From Paramecium sonneborni (lineage: Eukaryota; Ciliophora; Oligohymenophorea; Peniculida; Parameciidae), in contig CAJJDN010000072.1 in NCBI GenBank assembly GCA_905182985.1, positions 426,261 through 490,260 of the forward strand: 64,000 nucleotides of DNA. The letters are read 5' to 3'. The translations under genes were made by a program, and so were the position numbers. The notes under the pieces are model-generated. The model was not told where the DNA came from and did no database searches. It saw nothing but the letters and a program-made list of their open reading frames with translations. Positions 48,350 through 62,045 of this stretch are shown piece by piece. The stretch's first letter is position 1. Each line of letters starts with the position of its first letter.

Positions 48350-49566
48350 ATGAAATAGAATCAAATTTCATCATTTTTATACTTATCTTTATTTCTTACA
48401 TTTTTATTATCCAAGTGATTCCTATTTTGAAATAAAACAAAAATTCTCAGTTAATCAATAATTCATTGAATTTAAAAACAATTTCATTATAAATGATCCA
48501 GTAATTAAAGTAATTAATTTTCATATAAAAACATTATTTAAAATCGTTTTTTTCATTTTAATATAATTAAAAATATATAATTAAAATTGGTTTACTAAAA
48601 ATCTAGAAGTATATTTTTTAGATTAATTTAAACTTGCTTACTTAAATATTCTTCCTGAAAGAATGCATAATTTATTGAATTACACAATTCTATAGATGGC
48701 CAAATGAAATTATTTGTCTAGAAAAAGAAATTATATTGAGATAATTTTTAAAGAAAAATCTTCTTTTTATTCCTTAAATAAAAGTACTTTAGAATTTTTC
48801 ATGCTTAATCCTTGTATTCAAAAATTCACTCCAACTTAACAATTATTTTCTTTTAAATCTAAAATTGTATAAATATTAAATTTAAACATTTTTAATTTAG
48901 AAATAAATTGCTACTTAAATAAAAAATCAATTCCTTTGTAAATTTCAGCTTCTATACAATTTAATTTTTCGAAAAATTCTTATAGCTCTCGATTTTGACA
49001 GCTATAACAATTAAAAAGAAAGAATTGAGATAAATTGAAACTTCTAAATTAATAATTTTTAGCAAAATTTCTCCATAAAAGAGATTAGAACATTTTACTT
49101 CAAAATTATTTTATTTTAATTTCGAATCCTAATTTAAAAGAGTGCATTTTAAAAGGAAGATGAATATACTTAGATTAACATATACGTTTTTTTTATCTGT
49201 GGTTTTCTGAAGATTCAAAATTATTTATAATAAATACTAGAATTCTATCTAGAAATCAAAAGCAGGTTAAAATTATTATAAGTCTTTTGAACCATTCTAT
49301 ATTATAACAAAAAAGTTCTGAAATATTCCATAATTAATCTGGATTTGATTTGATCAATTAATTATTAAATAATAAACTTTATTTCTGCATAAATATAATC
49401 AAAGATTAACGTGAGGAATTCTAATAAAACAAACCAAAACATTTTAAATTAATGTCTATACTATAATAAATTTAAGATTTATTAACTACAAAAACAAAAG
49501 ACTGAAATTTATAGTTATTCACTTTCTTTAAGAGAAATTATTAGGTAATTTAATAAATTAAATATT
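48350..49566. other. AT-rich intergenic region
   Basis: About 1.2 kb of AT-rich DNA. All frames are short or of low-complexity composition. No gene recognised. Confidence 0.45.
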
Positions 49567-50665
49567 ATTGTTATTATAATTCAGATTTTATTTTATAATA
49601 TTTCTTCGCTTATAATTTTTCCATTTGAATATTCAACAAGTTTTAGTTTCTTTTTATTATTTTTATCTAATTCAATCCATTGAAAATTTTTGAACCCTTC
49701 CTCGTCATAAATTCCGCCACCTCTAAAATTCTAAGGGGAATATACTTTTTTTATAAATTTGAATTATGATGATCTAATATCTCCCATTCTCCTTACTTTA
49801 TATTATTTCTATATAGTCCTTCATATAATATTTAATGTTAATAATGATAATTTTCATCTAATTCAATCCATTTTCCTTATTTTATTCCTTTTTCATAATT
49901 TCCTCCAGCACTAATTATATAATAAGAACAACATTTTATAAAAACTATCTTTAGGCCAAAAAGGATAGGTTAGAACATCATGCTCATAAAAGTTTATAGT
50001 TTTATAGTCCCATTTTCCTTATTTAATTCCATGATTATATAATCCAGTTTCAAAAACTTAACAATTGCTAAAATATATATATCTATTTAATCATACTAAT
50101 TATAATTATCATGTAAGTTTATCCATTTTCCATGCTTCATTCCTTCAAAATCATAACTACCACCTCCACTTTAGGTATAATATTATTAATAATTACATTC
50201 TTTCTAAACCTTTATTTTTATTAAGAAATATATCCCATTTACCATATTTAATTCCTTTTTTATAAAATCCTTTTAATATAATATAATTAGATCTGAACAA
50301 ATCATATAATATTTTTACAATTTAAATTTCCATAGTTCAATCCAACTTCCATCCTTTAAACCTTAATTATCATATACACCACCTCCACTTATTAATATAA
50401 ATGCAAATTTACATTATTGAATTTCCTTTTATGATTTTCTTTCCTTCTTTTATTTTCCAATCGCCTTATTTTTAACCATTCTTATATTCTCCAAAATAAA
50501 CTATTTAATCCTTTTCTATAAAATTTTCAAAGACATCAATTTTTTCAAATTAAGTATTATTTGAAAAATGTATCCATTATCCATTCTTTTTTCCATCTTG
50601 ATTATATTCACCCATACTACTATATACTTTAGAAATGATTAATACGCAATTTTATTTCCTATTAA
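49567..50665. repeat. Contig-end block, identical to 50667-51765
   Basis: A 1099-bp block that recurs 1100 bp on, separated only by the single N at 50666. This is the same pattern as the other two junctions, so it is interpreted as an unmerged contig overlap. Confidence 0.85.
49581..50665 (-). CDS. 3' part of the MORN-like repeat gene, duplicated by assembly
   Basis: This is the same sequence as 50681-51765, the 3' half of the repeat gene, lacking its 5' part. It ends in TGA at 49581-49583 after KIISEEILQNKI. It should be treated as an assembly copy and not as a separate gene. Confidence 0.6.
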
Positions 50666-50666
50666 N
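50666..50666. other. Single-N scaffold join
   Basis: One N separates two identical 1.1-kb blocks. Confidence 0.9.
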
Positions 50667-50680
50667 ATTGTTATTATAAT

Positions 50681-52976
50681 TCAGATTTTATTTTATAATA
50701 TTTCTTCGCTTATAATTTTTCCATTTGAATATTCAACAAGTTTTAGTTTCTTTTTATTATTTTTATCTAATTCAATCCATTGAAAATTTTTGAACCCTTC
50801 CTCGTCATAAATTCCGCCACCTCTAAAATTCTAAGGGGAATATACTTTTTTTATAAATTTGAATTATGATGATCTAATATCTCCCATTCTCCTTACTTTA
50901 TATTATTTCTATATAGTCCTTCATATAATATTTAATGTTAATAATGATAATTTTCATCTAATTCAATCCATTTTCCTTATTTTATTCCTTTTTCATAATT
51001 TCCTCCAGCACTAATTATATAATAAGAACAACATTTTATAAAAACTATCTTTAGGCCAAAAAGGATAGGTTAGAACATCATGCTCATAAAAGTTTATAGT
51101 TTTATAGTCCCATTTTCCTTATTTAATTCCATGATTATATAATCCAGTTTCAAAAACTTAACAATTGCTAAAATATATATATCTATTTAATCATACTAAT
51201 TATAATTATCATGTAAGTTTATCCATTTTCCATGCTTCATTCCTTCAAAATCATAACTACCACCTCCACTTTAGGTATAATATTATTAATAATTACATTC
51301 TTTCTAAACCTTTATTTTTATTAAGAAATATATCCCATTTACCATATTTAATTCCTTTTTTATAAAATCCTTTTAATATAATATAATTAGATCTGAACAA
51401 ATCATATAATATTTTTACAATTTAAATTTCCATAGTTCAATCCAACTTCCATCCTTTAAACCTTAATTATCATATACACCACCTCCACTTATTAATATAA
51501 ATGCAAATTTACATTATTGAATTTCCTTTTATGATTTTCTTTCCTTCTTTTATTTTCCAATCGCCTTATTTTTAACCATTCTTATATTCTCCAAAATAAA
51601 CTATTTAATCCTTTTCTATAAAATTTTCAAAGACATCAATTTTTTCAAATTAAGTATTATTTGAAAAATGTATCCATTATCCATTCTTTTTTCCATCTTG
51701 ATTATATTCACCCATACTACTATATACTTTAGAAATGATTAATACGCAATTTTATTTCCTATTAAGGTCTTCCATGTACCAATCTTCATTCCATGAAAAT
51801 ATTATCCAAAACATTTAACATGATGAGAGAAGCTTATTATTTATATTTAAATAATAAGTACTTTCTTTAACTTCTATTTAATTCATACCAAAATCCATTT
51901 TCTAAATTATTTTAATCATAACAACCACAACATCTATTAATAAATCTATTTTAAACATAATTTAATGTGAATATCTATAATTTAATTTAACGATATTCCA
52001 ATTTCCTTATTTCTTTCCATTACAATATTCACCATGATACAATAATTTTAATTCGCTACTATAATAATAAAATTTAACTCATCAAAAGTTTCTTCAAAAT
52101 CAATCCATTTTCCATTTTTCAAACCATCTTTATTGTAATTGCCACCTAATCTAAAATAATATTTTAAATGAAAAATACATTTTTTAAAATTTATTATTTG
52201 AAGAATCATTAAATTAATAAAACCAATTACCTTATTTTTTATTGTTTTTATACTCTCCTTTAATTGTAATTTAACAATAGCTAATAAAATTGTAAGAAAT
52301 TAATAACATATCAAAATTTTTGTGTAATTCAATCCATAATCCTTCCTTCAAACCATTTTCATTATAGATTCCTCCTCCTCTAAAAATTTTGAATTTTTTT
52401 ACAATATTTTTTCATCTTATAAATAAATCCACTTTCCTTATTATTTTCCTTTTATATACATTCCAACAAAAAACACTTGGCAAATCCTTTATTTAAATAA
52501 TTTAATTGTATAATACTTCCAGTAACTTTCAAGAATTTCTATCCATTTTCCTTCTTTCTAACCATTATCATTATATAATCCACCAACAAATTATTTTTCA
52601 CCTCTCCAAATCATATTCCACTTTCCTATTTCCAAATTTGTTATTCCATAATTTCCTTCCCATTTCAAATTTCTAATTTATTCTAAATTTGTTAAAATTT
52701 TAAGTTTTTTATTTGTATCTCTTTAATTATCTCTTTTTTAACATATAAATTAAATTACATCCTAAGAATTTCACCATCATATATATATTTGATTTATCCA
52801 GATGGATTTAATTCAATCATAAACTTAATATTTCGTTTATTCCATTTACGACCAGATACGTTCAATTAATGATAAGTACCAATCTTATTATAAATTCCAT
52901 TTTTCCAAAGCCCATTTTCATCTATAATTTAGATTAGAGACCTTTCTTTTATTTAATCAGACTAAGATGCACCCAT
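50681..52976 (-). CDS. MORN-like (MORN_2 / YwqK-type) repeat protein with many introns
   Basis: The gene starts MGASQSDQIKERSL at 52976 and ends at the TGA at 50681. Repeats of about 45-55 residues recur, with a core GGGxYxxxGxKxGxWIEL and a second half GEYKNxxKxGxW. Readable cores include GGLYNDNGQKEGKWIEI, GGGIYNENGLKEGLWIEL, GGNYNKDGLKNGKWIDF and GGGIYDEEGFKNFQWIEL. Introns interrupt nearly every repeat (for example 26 nt after the start of the DGEILRM segment and 23 nt before GGGIYNENG). I did not fix all boundaries, so the exact protein is not given. The pattern is that of MORN_2-type repeats, which often form beta-ribbon scaffolds. Paramecium has many such proteins, with no known role. 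Confidence 0.65.
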
Positions 52977-54129
52977 TTTTTTATTTTTTTATTAAATTTT
53001 CTGTCTCCTTGAATATTAAAATTATATATTAAGAAATTTATCAGAAATTGAAATAATAAATAATTAAAGATTATTTTATATTAATTTTTAATTTGTTATT
53101 AAACAGAATTTTTTCAATGATCAAAAATAATTGAAAATATAGATTTATACTATTCTTTCTAACATTTAATTCATAAATTACAAAGAGTAATTCTAAAATT
53201 CAATAAATTTTTAATATTCAAATAGAATAAAGAAAAGCATTTAAATAATTACCTTAGCCTTAATATGCTTCATTTAATTTAATTTAAATTCAAGATGAAT
53301 TATTTTATTTAAAATTAATCAAATGAGAAACGTAAGCATTGACACAATTAATGAGAAAAAAAAATTGTCATACTTCAAACAATTTTAACAAATATTTTGA
53401 GGCTTTTTTTGAAAATAATTAAAAAATAATATATTCATTTTTATTCCTTAAAATCAATTTAACATTAATGATTAACTTTATATTATAATTAAACAACTAA
53501 CTTATTTAGTTTTTATTACAAAATTCTCACAATAAAATAATTGAAAATGAATCAAATTGAATAATTTTGGATAAATAAAAATATTTAAATATACATTAAG
53601 GATAAAATAGAAAATTTATTTTTAATATTGAATATTTACGCTTCAAATCATATTTTTCATCTCAATTAAATTTTCATAATGTATTTATAGATGTGTTGAA
53701 ATTTTCTTTTTATTTAAATTCTTTTAATTCATAAATGATTTGTTTTAACGGAATAAATTTCCTAAAATATTTATTAGAATTTAAGAGACTTTTCAGAATT
53801 AATTTCATAAAATTTCTACCATTAACAAGTCTATTTATAAAAACTTACTTTAAGATAATAAATCAATATAAATATTAAATTTGGAAATTATTAGAAGAGA
53901 ATTATGAGATTAAACTTAATATATTTCAAATCAAGTATTAACAATTTATTATCATTACAAAAAGTTATTCTATTTTTGGCAATTTGGATATTTAGATATT
54001 TTAATGATAAAAATTGAAAATAAAAAATATGTTGGTTGAATTAATTCATCTACATTCAATAAATATAATTGATAGATTCATTTATTTTTTTGAAATGTGA
54101 TATTATTTAAATAAAAATTTATTGATAAA
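52977..54129. other. AT-rich divergent intergenic region
   Basis: About 1.15 kb between the divergent starts of the MORN-like gene and the dual GTPase gene. AT-rich, with no frame or motif that I can support. Confidence 0.45.
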
Positions 54130-57100
54130 ATGGATTAGCATCAGCTAGAAAAAGAAAATGGAGAGAAATAATAAAGATTATTAAAAATAATAGATAAGGT
54201 AGAGAGTTAATTAGAGACCTTTTCGCGGTATAATTTGGAGAATCTAATAATGTTAGTTGGAAAAACTGGATCTGGAAAAAGCACTATATATAATTTCTTA
54301 TGTGGGGCTCAATTTTCTCTAATTATAGATGATTATGGAAAACCAACACTAAAATTAGTGAATGAATCAGATTAATTTTAAGAAATTAGAGGAGGATTGG
54401 ATTCTACTACAAAAACACCTAAAATTTACTATGAATAGAAATATAAACATTCTATTATTGATTATCCTGGTTTTAATGATACAGAAATAAATGACTAATT
54501 AGAAATATAATTATTATTTAATAAATTAGTTACCTAATGTAAAATTAAAATTGTATATGTGTTTTTAAATCCAGGTGATGATTTATAAAATAAAGCTGAG
54601 GATCTATAAAATTTTATTAATGAAGCTGATATTGATATAAGTAAATTAACAATATTAATTAATTCTTATAGTAAAAAAAGAACAGATGATCAATTAATTG
54701 CTGGTTTCTAATAAGAATTTATGAAAAAATTTAACAAAAAAGCTCACCAATTGATCATTTAAAGGGATATTGATAAACCAAAGAAAATTTCTTAATTTCT
54801 ATCAGAAGAATACAGATAAAAAATGTGGAAGGAATTAATAAGTTCATAAGTAATTTAAATGAAACCTTGTGTATTAAGTACTTATTAAGATGTAAATAAT
54901 TATTTAGACAATATAAGTTTAGATTTATCTGAAAGTTTATTATTAATATTTAAAGAACTACAATATAAATAATATTCTACTTAATAAATAGAAGAAATCA
55001 AAGAAAATATTAAAAAATTAGAGAATACATAAATAATAATTTAAAGATTTTAAGAAGGTAATATTAGTAAATTAAATGAATTAATGATGTTTACTGGCAC
55101 TTTTTAGGAAAATTAAATGATAGCAATATCAAGAATATATTCATTTTTTTTAGATTGTAAAAATTAAATGGAAGCTTATACAAAAATGGAAAAATGTATT
55201 TAAAAAGCTCTTTAAAATCTTGAACTTAGTAAAGAATATTTGTGTCTTAAATAAACCTTTCTAGAATAATTAAAATTAGCTGAAGACACAAAAAATTAAT
55301 TAGAAGAAGAAAAATAATTAATAAAAAAAGAAAAGGGAAAAATGGAAGATAAAATTAGAATAAAAGAAGATGAATTAATTTAACTAAAAGAATTATTAGT
55401 TTAAGCTCAATAAACTCAAAATCAAAATAAAGATTTTTCTTTTCTGAAAAATAATACAGAACAAGAAATAAAATTGATAAAAGATTAAGCTATTTAAGAA
55501 GTAAAAAGATTAAATAAAGAAAAAACTTAGAAAGAATAAGAATTGAGTGATTTTAAAATGAAAAATATATCAATTGAAATGAAGTGTACTTAATTATAAA
55601 ATGAAAAAAATATAATAATTGAGGAATTGTAGTCAGTAAAAAATTAAAATAATGAAAAATTAATAGATTTAAAAATCAAAGAACTTGAAATTAAGGCAAT
55701 TTAATTGGAAAATAAATAAGCTTTAGATTAAATTTAAAAGCTAGAGCAATAATTGAAAGAAATAAAAAATAATTCTTTAGAATAATCAAGATAATATGAG
55801 GAAATGAAATATAAATTTAAGACATTAAAAAAAGAAAATATTGAAATTAAAACACTAATAAATGATAAACAACTTCAATTGGATTTAGTTTAGAATCAAA
55901 ATACTGTATAAATAAATTAATTAAAAAATATATAATAAGAATTAAATGAAACAAAAGATTAAAAATAAAAAATAATGTAATCTTTTTAAGAAATATAAAA
56001 TAAATATCAAGAAATGAAAGAAGGATTGGAATAATAAAAAATCAAAAATTTAGAAATTTAACAAAAATTAAACAATAAAGAACATGAATTTAAAGAAAAA
56101 AATTTTTATTATTAATAAGTATGCTTGGAATTGAATGATATTAGAGCAAAATTTTAAATATAAGAAGAATAATATAAATAATTATTGAAAAGCATAAAAA
56201 CAAAAGAGGATGAACTAAAAAAAAAAGATGAAGAATTAACTAAGTAATTAAATGAAAATCGATTAAAGGAATAGAATATTTAAAAATATAATTTAGAATG
56301 CAATAATGCAAAATCTGAATTATAAAATACATTAAATGATATGAATTAATAAAGTCTTAAATTATAACAAGTTTAGGAAGAGAATAAAATATAGAATACT
56401 AAGCTATTATAATATGAATAAAAACAAAGAGATTTCCAAACATTTTTAGAATAAATTTAATATGGTTCTAATAATTTAGAAAAAGTTAAATTTAATTCTG
56501 TAATTGTTTTAATTGGAATGATTGGTTCAGGTAGAACAACATTATTCAATAAAATATGTAAATCTTAAGAAAAAGTAAAAGCAGGTGGTAGTTCATCTAC
56601 AAGGTATTATTATTATATTATTTTTAAATAGGTAATCTATTCTTGGTAAATCAGCATATGGACATGAATTTTTTGTAATTGATACTCCAGGCTTGGGTTC
56701 TGATTAAGATAAAATTAATCATGCTATAGGAATTTTAAATGCTGTTTAAGATTAACCATTAAATAAAATTATTCTAGCTGTAAAATTTGATAATTTTGCT
56801 ATTATGATTAACTAATTACTGATATAAATGAAAATCTTTTAGCGATATTAAAAAATGTTTACAGTTTTTGTAACTCATTTTGATTAATCAAAAAATAAAG
56901 AAAATGATAAAATTGCAATAAAAAAAGAAGTTGAAAAGATTGGAATACAATCTATTTTATTTTTTTAAATAATAGACAATGCATAAAGCATTTGTGATTA
57001 AATTAATACACTCTTAAATCAAACAATTCCAAGAAAAGTAGAAATAACTTAAGAAGAGTTTCTCAAATATTTTGATTTATTTGATGATGATGAATTAAAT

Positions 57101-57913
57101 GATAGTGATGATTATTTTAGAATTGAAGAAAAAAAAGCTTTTATTAATAGTAAAATTAAGAAAATGATTTTTTCATCATCCAATTATTCTATGTAAAAAA
57201 TATAATAATCAAATAAACCAGATGAAATGTATGATATAGTCTTAAAAGAATTAAAAATAAATGCTTAAAAAATTATAAAAGAAGAAGGACCAAAAATATT
57301 TTCTTTAAAAAAAGTTAGTTCCATAAATTTAGAACAATAAGAAACTTTAACAACATAGTGGTTTGATTCTGTTGAGAATATGTTATCTTATTAGTTGTAA
57401 AAAGAATTGTTATTTGATATTAAATAATTCAATTAATAAGCTTTATAATAATTATCAAGCAATAAAGATTCAATTATTAATAATTTAAAAATTTGCAATT
57501 ATTGTGGTCTAATTTGGTATTTCTAGTCAAATTGTAACAATACTTATTATTGTAATGGCGATTTTAAATAAAGAAATAATAGTCCACTTGATGAATTTTT
57601 TTGGGCTGTTTTTTAATTTATTATTAATATATCTGGAATATCGAATTTAGAAATTTAACGAATTAAATAAATTATTCTATTACATTTGAGAGAAAGATAT
57701 GATTAAAATAATTATTATGGTTGCAACAATTAGCTTGAATCAATTTCAAAAAATAAAAACACTTTTGAATTTTTTGATTTCAACTTAGACTTCTTGATTC
57801 AACCTAACTAATTTTTTTAGGAGTAAAGTAAATATAAAATATTAGACCAACTTATTTAGAAAAAGAAAAAGATATTAATTGTTAAACGTTTATAAAATTA
57901 ACAATCAAATTGA
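54130..57913 (+). CDS. Dual GTPase-domain coiled-coil protein
   Basis: Spliced product of 1251 aa with one 28-nt intron at 56604-56631. Domain 1 has P-loop LVGKTGSGKST from about residue 42, then SIIDYPGFND (G3, DxxG) and LTILINSYSK. Next come about 450 residues of coiled coil, extremely rich in Gln/Lys/Glu (for example QLKELLVQAQQTQNQ, LKTLKKENIEIKTLIND-like heptads). Domain 2 has LIGMIGSGRTT at about residue 795, then VIDTPGLGSDQDK and TVFVTHFDQSKN. The C terminus holds NYCGL and other cysteines (CNNTYYCNG). The P-loop and DxxG types recall the septin/AIG1-GIMAP/Toc group of membrane-associated GTPases. The guanine-specifying NKxD is not obvious in either domain. Function unknown. Confidence 0.85.
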
Positions 57914-59219
57914 TTTCCTAATTGTAATTCATTCATCAAACCTATTCTATTATTTTTTATTTTATTTATTGCTATTTTTTATCTCTTAATCCATTAAATT
58001 CAAAAAAAAAAATTAAATGATGATTTTTCATGCATTTTATGTCACTTAAAAAATTATTATTTGTTTTTTTTTATAATTTTAATATTTTCTCTTATATCTG
58101 TAATGAGAATGATTAATTTCAGAATAACTTTGAATCAAAATTTTAACTTTTAATAAATTGTTACTTATTCAATTATCTCATTTAAATATATTTCAATAGA
58201 ACAAAAGAATTTTCTTTTATTTTTAAATTCAATTAATAATAGAACTTTTTTATACAATTTAAAATTAGATATTTAATTTCAATTATGTTAACAATATATA
58301 TGTAATATTGAATAATTAAATGACTATATAAAAATTATCAAAATGCCTCTGAAAACAAATGAAAATTATGATGTAAAAAGTAGATAAAATCACTAAAAAT
58401 ATTTTTCGAATATATAGCTTATAAATTTGGATATTTTTTGATTATATTAAAGTTTAAACAATTAGAATTAATAACTCCTTAATTTATTCTTAATTTTAAC
58501 TTTATTAAAGGATTTTCCATTTTTAAATAAATTTTATTAAAAAAATTAACTCAATTGCTAACTTAGAATTAATAATTTGGATTTTAATAAAAAAGTTAGG
58601 AAATAATTAATATATTTAATTAGAAAACCAATATATTAAATTTCTTTATGAAAAAATACTAATTTTAACTTATTGATAAATTATAGTAATTATATCATAA
58701 TTAATTTAACAATTATGATAAAATGCTTGATTTTAATAATTCACAAAATAATTTTTTTTCTATATATAAAAATGATTGAGTTAAAAATATATAAAATTTT
58801 CTAGATTAAAAAAGCGAAATATTAATTATAAAAGGTAGGATTGTGTTCCTTAAAATCAAAAATATGAATTGGTGAAATAGATTAGATAATTAACTGAAAA
58901 AGACAATTATTTAGAAAAATCATTTAAGAATAAACAAAAAAATTAATTCACACATTTACAATTCTATTATAATAATTAAAATTGTAATTACTTTATTTAT
59001 GATAATAACAAAATTCAAATATTATGAAATGAGTGAGAGAACATTATACAAATCTAAATAGTTACTTAATTGAGGATTAAGGTTTTTAAAATAATATTTT
59101 TATTCACAATTTAAATTACAGGTTTAATCTAAGTAAATGGCTACATATTCCAATAATAAAATTTGGCTTAAAAGCTTAAAAAATTATAAAAATAAGAAAA
59201 TGTTGTTTTTTTTTTTCTG
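57914..59219. other. Gene-poor AT-rich DNA
   Basis: About 1.3 kb with no coding-like frame on either strand. Long A/T tracts are frequent. Confidence 0.45.
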
Positions 59220-59660
59220 AATACTAAAATTGATTCATAAATATCAGGAAGCAATCTCCTGTCTGGACAAAAAATTATATCAACATTTTAATAATATCAA
59301 TTCTCTTTTGGAATACAGGTATTTAAAAAATATTATATTAAAAGGTAAATGCTTAAGAGTTCATAAAAATTATTTTTATTTTATATCAATAAATAAAAAT
59401 GAATGGGTCATTAGTTATAGATTCTAAACATGTTAGCATACTACAAAGGTTTATTAGATAATGTTATAATTGATGCGTGCTTTTTATTTAAAATTAAAAA
59501 TTGTGTTTTAAATTAATAATTGTGAACTAATACCAAGAAGCAGTTATTCATTTAAACCATATATTATGATAAATGGAAAATATCATAAGAAAATTGTTTA
59601 GTTAGATAAAATTTTAGCTCTAAATCTCTAAGATGCGTATTATTGAAGTTAACAGGTATA
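59220..59660 (+). pseudogene. Decayed TPR-repeat gene
   Basis: Fragments of tetratricopeptide repeat consensus can be read in changing frames: KYQEAISCLDK with a following KGKCLR near 59230-59360, then YQEAVIHLNHIL near 59530 and DKILALNLQDAYYW near 59610. The usual TPR rhythm (Y-x-E-A-hydrophobic...DKAL...N...Y..KG..L) is visible, but TGA stops and frame changes interrupt it and no ATG-to-stop model spans it. This looks like a relic of the large TPR families of ciliates. Confidence 0.55.
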
Positions 59661-59832
59661 AAATAGGTGAATTCATTTAGATTACTTAAAAATTATTAAT
59701 ATTTATCAATATTCTATTAAAATAAAGGAGTACGATAATATTTTTCTTAAGAAATTTGCTTAAAAAATTTAAAAAAAATGAAACAAAATATTTATAATCT
59801 ATAGAGATATACTAGTTTTATTTTTTCTGTAT

Positions 59833-60938
59833 GAATAAAGAAGACCAAAATAGTAAAATGCTATTATGTAACTTTAAATTGATAAAATTCCAAGTCCAGA
59901 TATGAACTAATATATAATTGAGTTCTTAGAGCGAATTAGGTTTTAGGTTTTAGGTTTATGAATTTTGGTTTTTAATAGATCAAGATAGATAATTTATTTA
60001 TTGTTTGATGGTATTCTTTTTTTAATTTTTCAATACTTTATAATCTACAATACATTCTTATACAATTTCTGATTTTACCAAATTTATTAAGGACCACAAC
60101 TTAAGCTGTAATTAGAATAGCTTATTTAATTCGTTATCAAAAGATGTTGAAGGGATTAATCTTAAAGTATATAATCAGGATTAATTAAAAAAATTGAAAA
60201 GAAATATTTGGATATTTAAGCATTAAAATATGTGAGTTAAAATATAATTTGGTTTATAGCTAATATAATATTTTATAGTAAATACATCAGATAAGTACAA
60301 ATCGAAAAATAGAAAAGGAAAATTTTACAATGAATTAAAAAGACTAAGGATATAACCCAAAATGAGAGATATAAATTTAATTTTTATACAAAAAGGATAG
60401 CAGTCATTTCCATTTAAATTAGATGTTTTTAAATAGTAATTGTTATCAGAATGAAAATTAGAAAATATATCTTTTAACCACATGATGAAATTCAAGGTTA
60501 TTGATGGAGCTTTTAATAATTCTCCAAAGACTATATAGGTTTGATAGAGAAAGGATTGTTTTGGATAATTGCGATGTTATAGATAATTTTCAAAAATAAA
60601 TGAATTTAATAGGGGTAGTCATTTATTAAACTAAAGCAATTTTAAATTTGTGATTGTTTATATATATTTTTATATTGAATTAATCAGAATGATGGAATTA
60701 AAAAAATCTCACTTATTTATTCAATCGTTAAATGAGTAATAATTGAAGTTAAAAAAAAAATAAATCTAATAAATTAATTCTACTTAAGAAAATAATCCAT
60801 AATATTCGCTTTGTCAATCGATGAATTTAAACAATAGCATTTCATAAATAATTCTGGCCTTTCAGATTAATTAATTAGCTATGTAGATATAGTAGCAAAG
60901 AATATAAATGAAAGTAAGAAAAGTAATTAATCATAAGA
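59833..60938. repeat. Contig-end block, identical to 60940-62045
   Basis: A 1106-bp block repeated 1107 bp on with only the single N at 60939 in between. As at the other two joins, this is read as an unmerged contig overlap. It contains short coding-like stretches (about 60290-60560 and again 61397-61667) broken by TGA. Confidence 0.85.
59936..59957 (+). repeat. Short interstitial telomere-like TTTTAGG repeat
   Basis: About three units of TTTTAGG in tandem. The same occurs at 61043-61064 in the overlap copy. The unit differs from the GGGGTT/GGGTTT telomere of Paramecium, so it may be mere low complexity. Confidence 0.4.
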
Positions 60939-60939
60939 N
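60939..60939. other. Single-N scaffold join
   Basis: One N between identical blocks 59833-60938 and 60940-62045. Confidence 0.9.
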
Positions 60940-62045
60940 GAATAAAGAAGACCAAAATAGTAAAATGCTATTATGTAACTTTAAATTGATAAAATTCCAA
61001 GTCCAGATATGAACTAATATATAATTGAGTTCTTAGAGCGAATTAGGTTTTAGGTTTTAGGTTTATGAATTTTGGTTTTTAATAGATCAAGATAGATAAT
61101 TTATTTATTGTTTGATGGTATTCTTTTTTTAATTTTTCAATACTTTATAATCTACAATACATTCTTATACAATTTCTGATTTTACCAAATTTATTAAGGA
61201 CCACAACTTAAGCTGTAATTAGAATAGCTTATTTAATTCGTTATCAAAAGATGTTGAAGGGATTAATCTTAAAGTATATAATCAGGATTAATTAAAAAAA
61301 TTGAAAAGAAATATTTGGATATTTAAGCATTAAAATATGTGAGTTAAAATATAATTTGGTTTATAGCTAATATAATATTTTATAGTAAATACATCAGATA
61401 AGTACAAATCGAAAAATAGAAAAGGAAAATTTTACAATGAATTAAAAAGACTAAGGATATAACCCAAAATGAGAGATATAAATTTAATTTTTATACAAAA
61501 AGGATAGCAGTCATTTCCATTTAAATTAGATGTTTTTAAATAGTAATTGTTATCAGAATGAAAATTAGAAAATATATCTTTTAACCACATGATGAAATTC
61601 AAGGTTATTGATGGAGCTTTTAATAATTCTCCAAAGACTATATAGGTTTGATAGAGAAAGGATTGTTTTGGATAATTGCGATGTTATAGATAATTTTCAA
61701 AAATAAATGAATTTAATAGGGGTAGTCATTTATTAAACTAAAGCAATTTTAAATTTGTGATTGTTTATATATATTTTTATATTGAATTAATCAGAATGAT
61801 GGAATTAAAAAAATCTCACTTATTTATTCAATCGTTAAATGAGTAATAATTGAAGTTAAAAAAAAAATAAATCTAATAAATTAATTCTACTTAAGAAAAT
61901 AATCCATAATATTCGCTTTGTCAATCGATGAATTTAAACAATAGCATTTCATAAATAATTCTGGCCTTTCAGATTAATTAATTAGCTATGTAGATATAGT
62001 AGCAAAGAATATAAATGAAAGTAAGAAAAGTAATTAATCATAAGA

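Noticed and set aside
50065..50265. A 66-codon plus-strand frame, repeated at 51165-51365
   Set aside because: It is antisense to the MORN-like repeat gene and duplicated only by the contig overlap.
59936..59957. Interstitial telomere or chromosome-fusion scar
   Set aside because: Only about three units, and the unit TTTTAGG is not the Paramecium telomere. Kept only as a low-confidence repeat.
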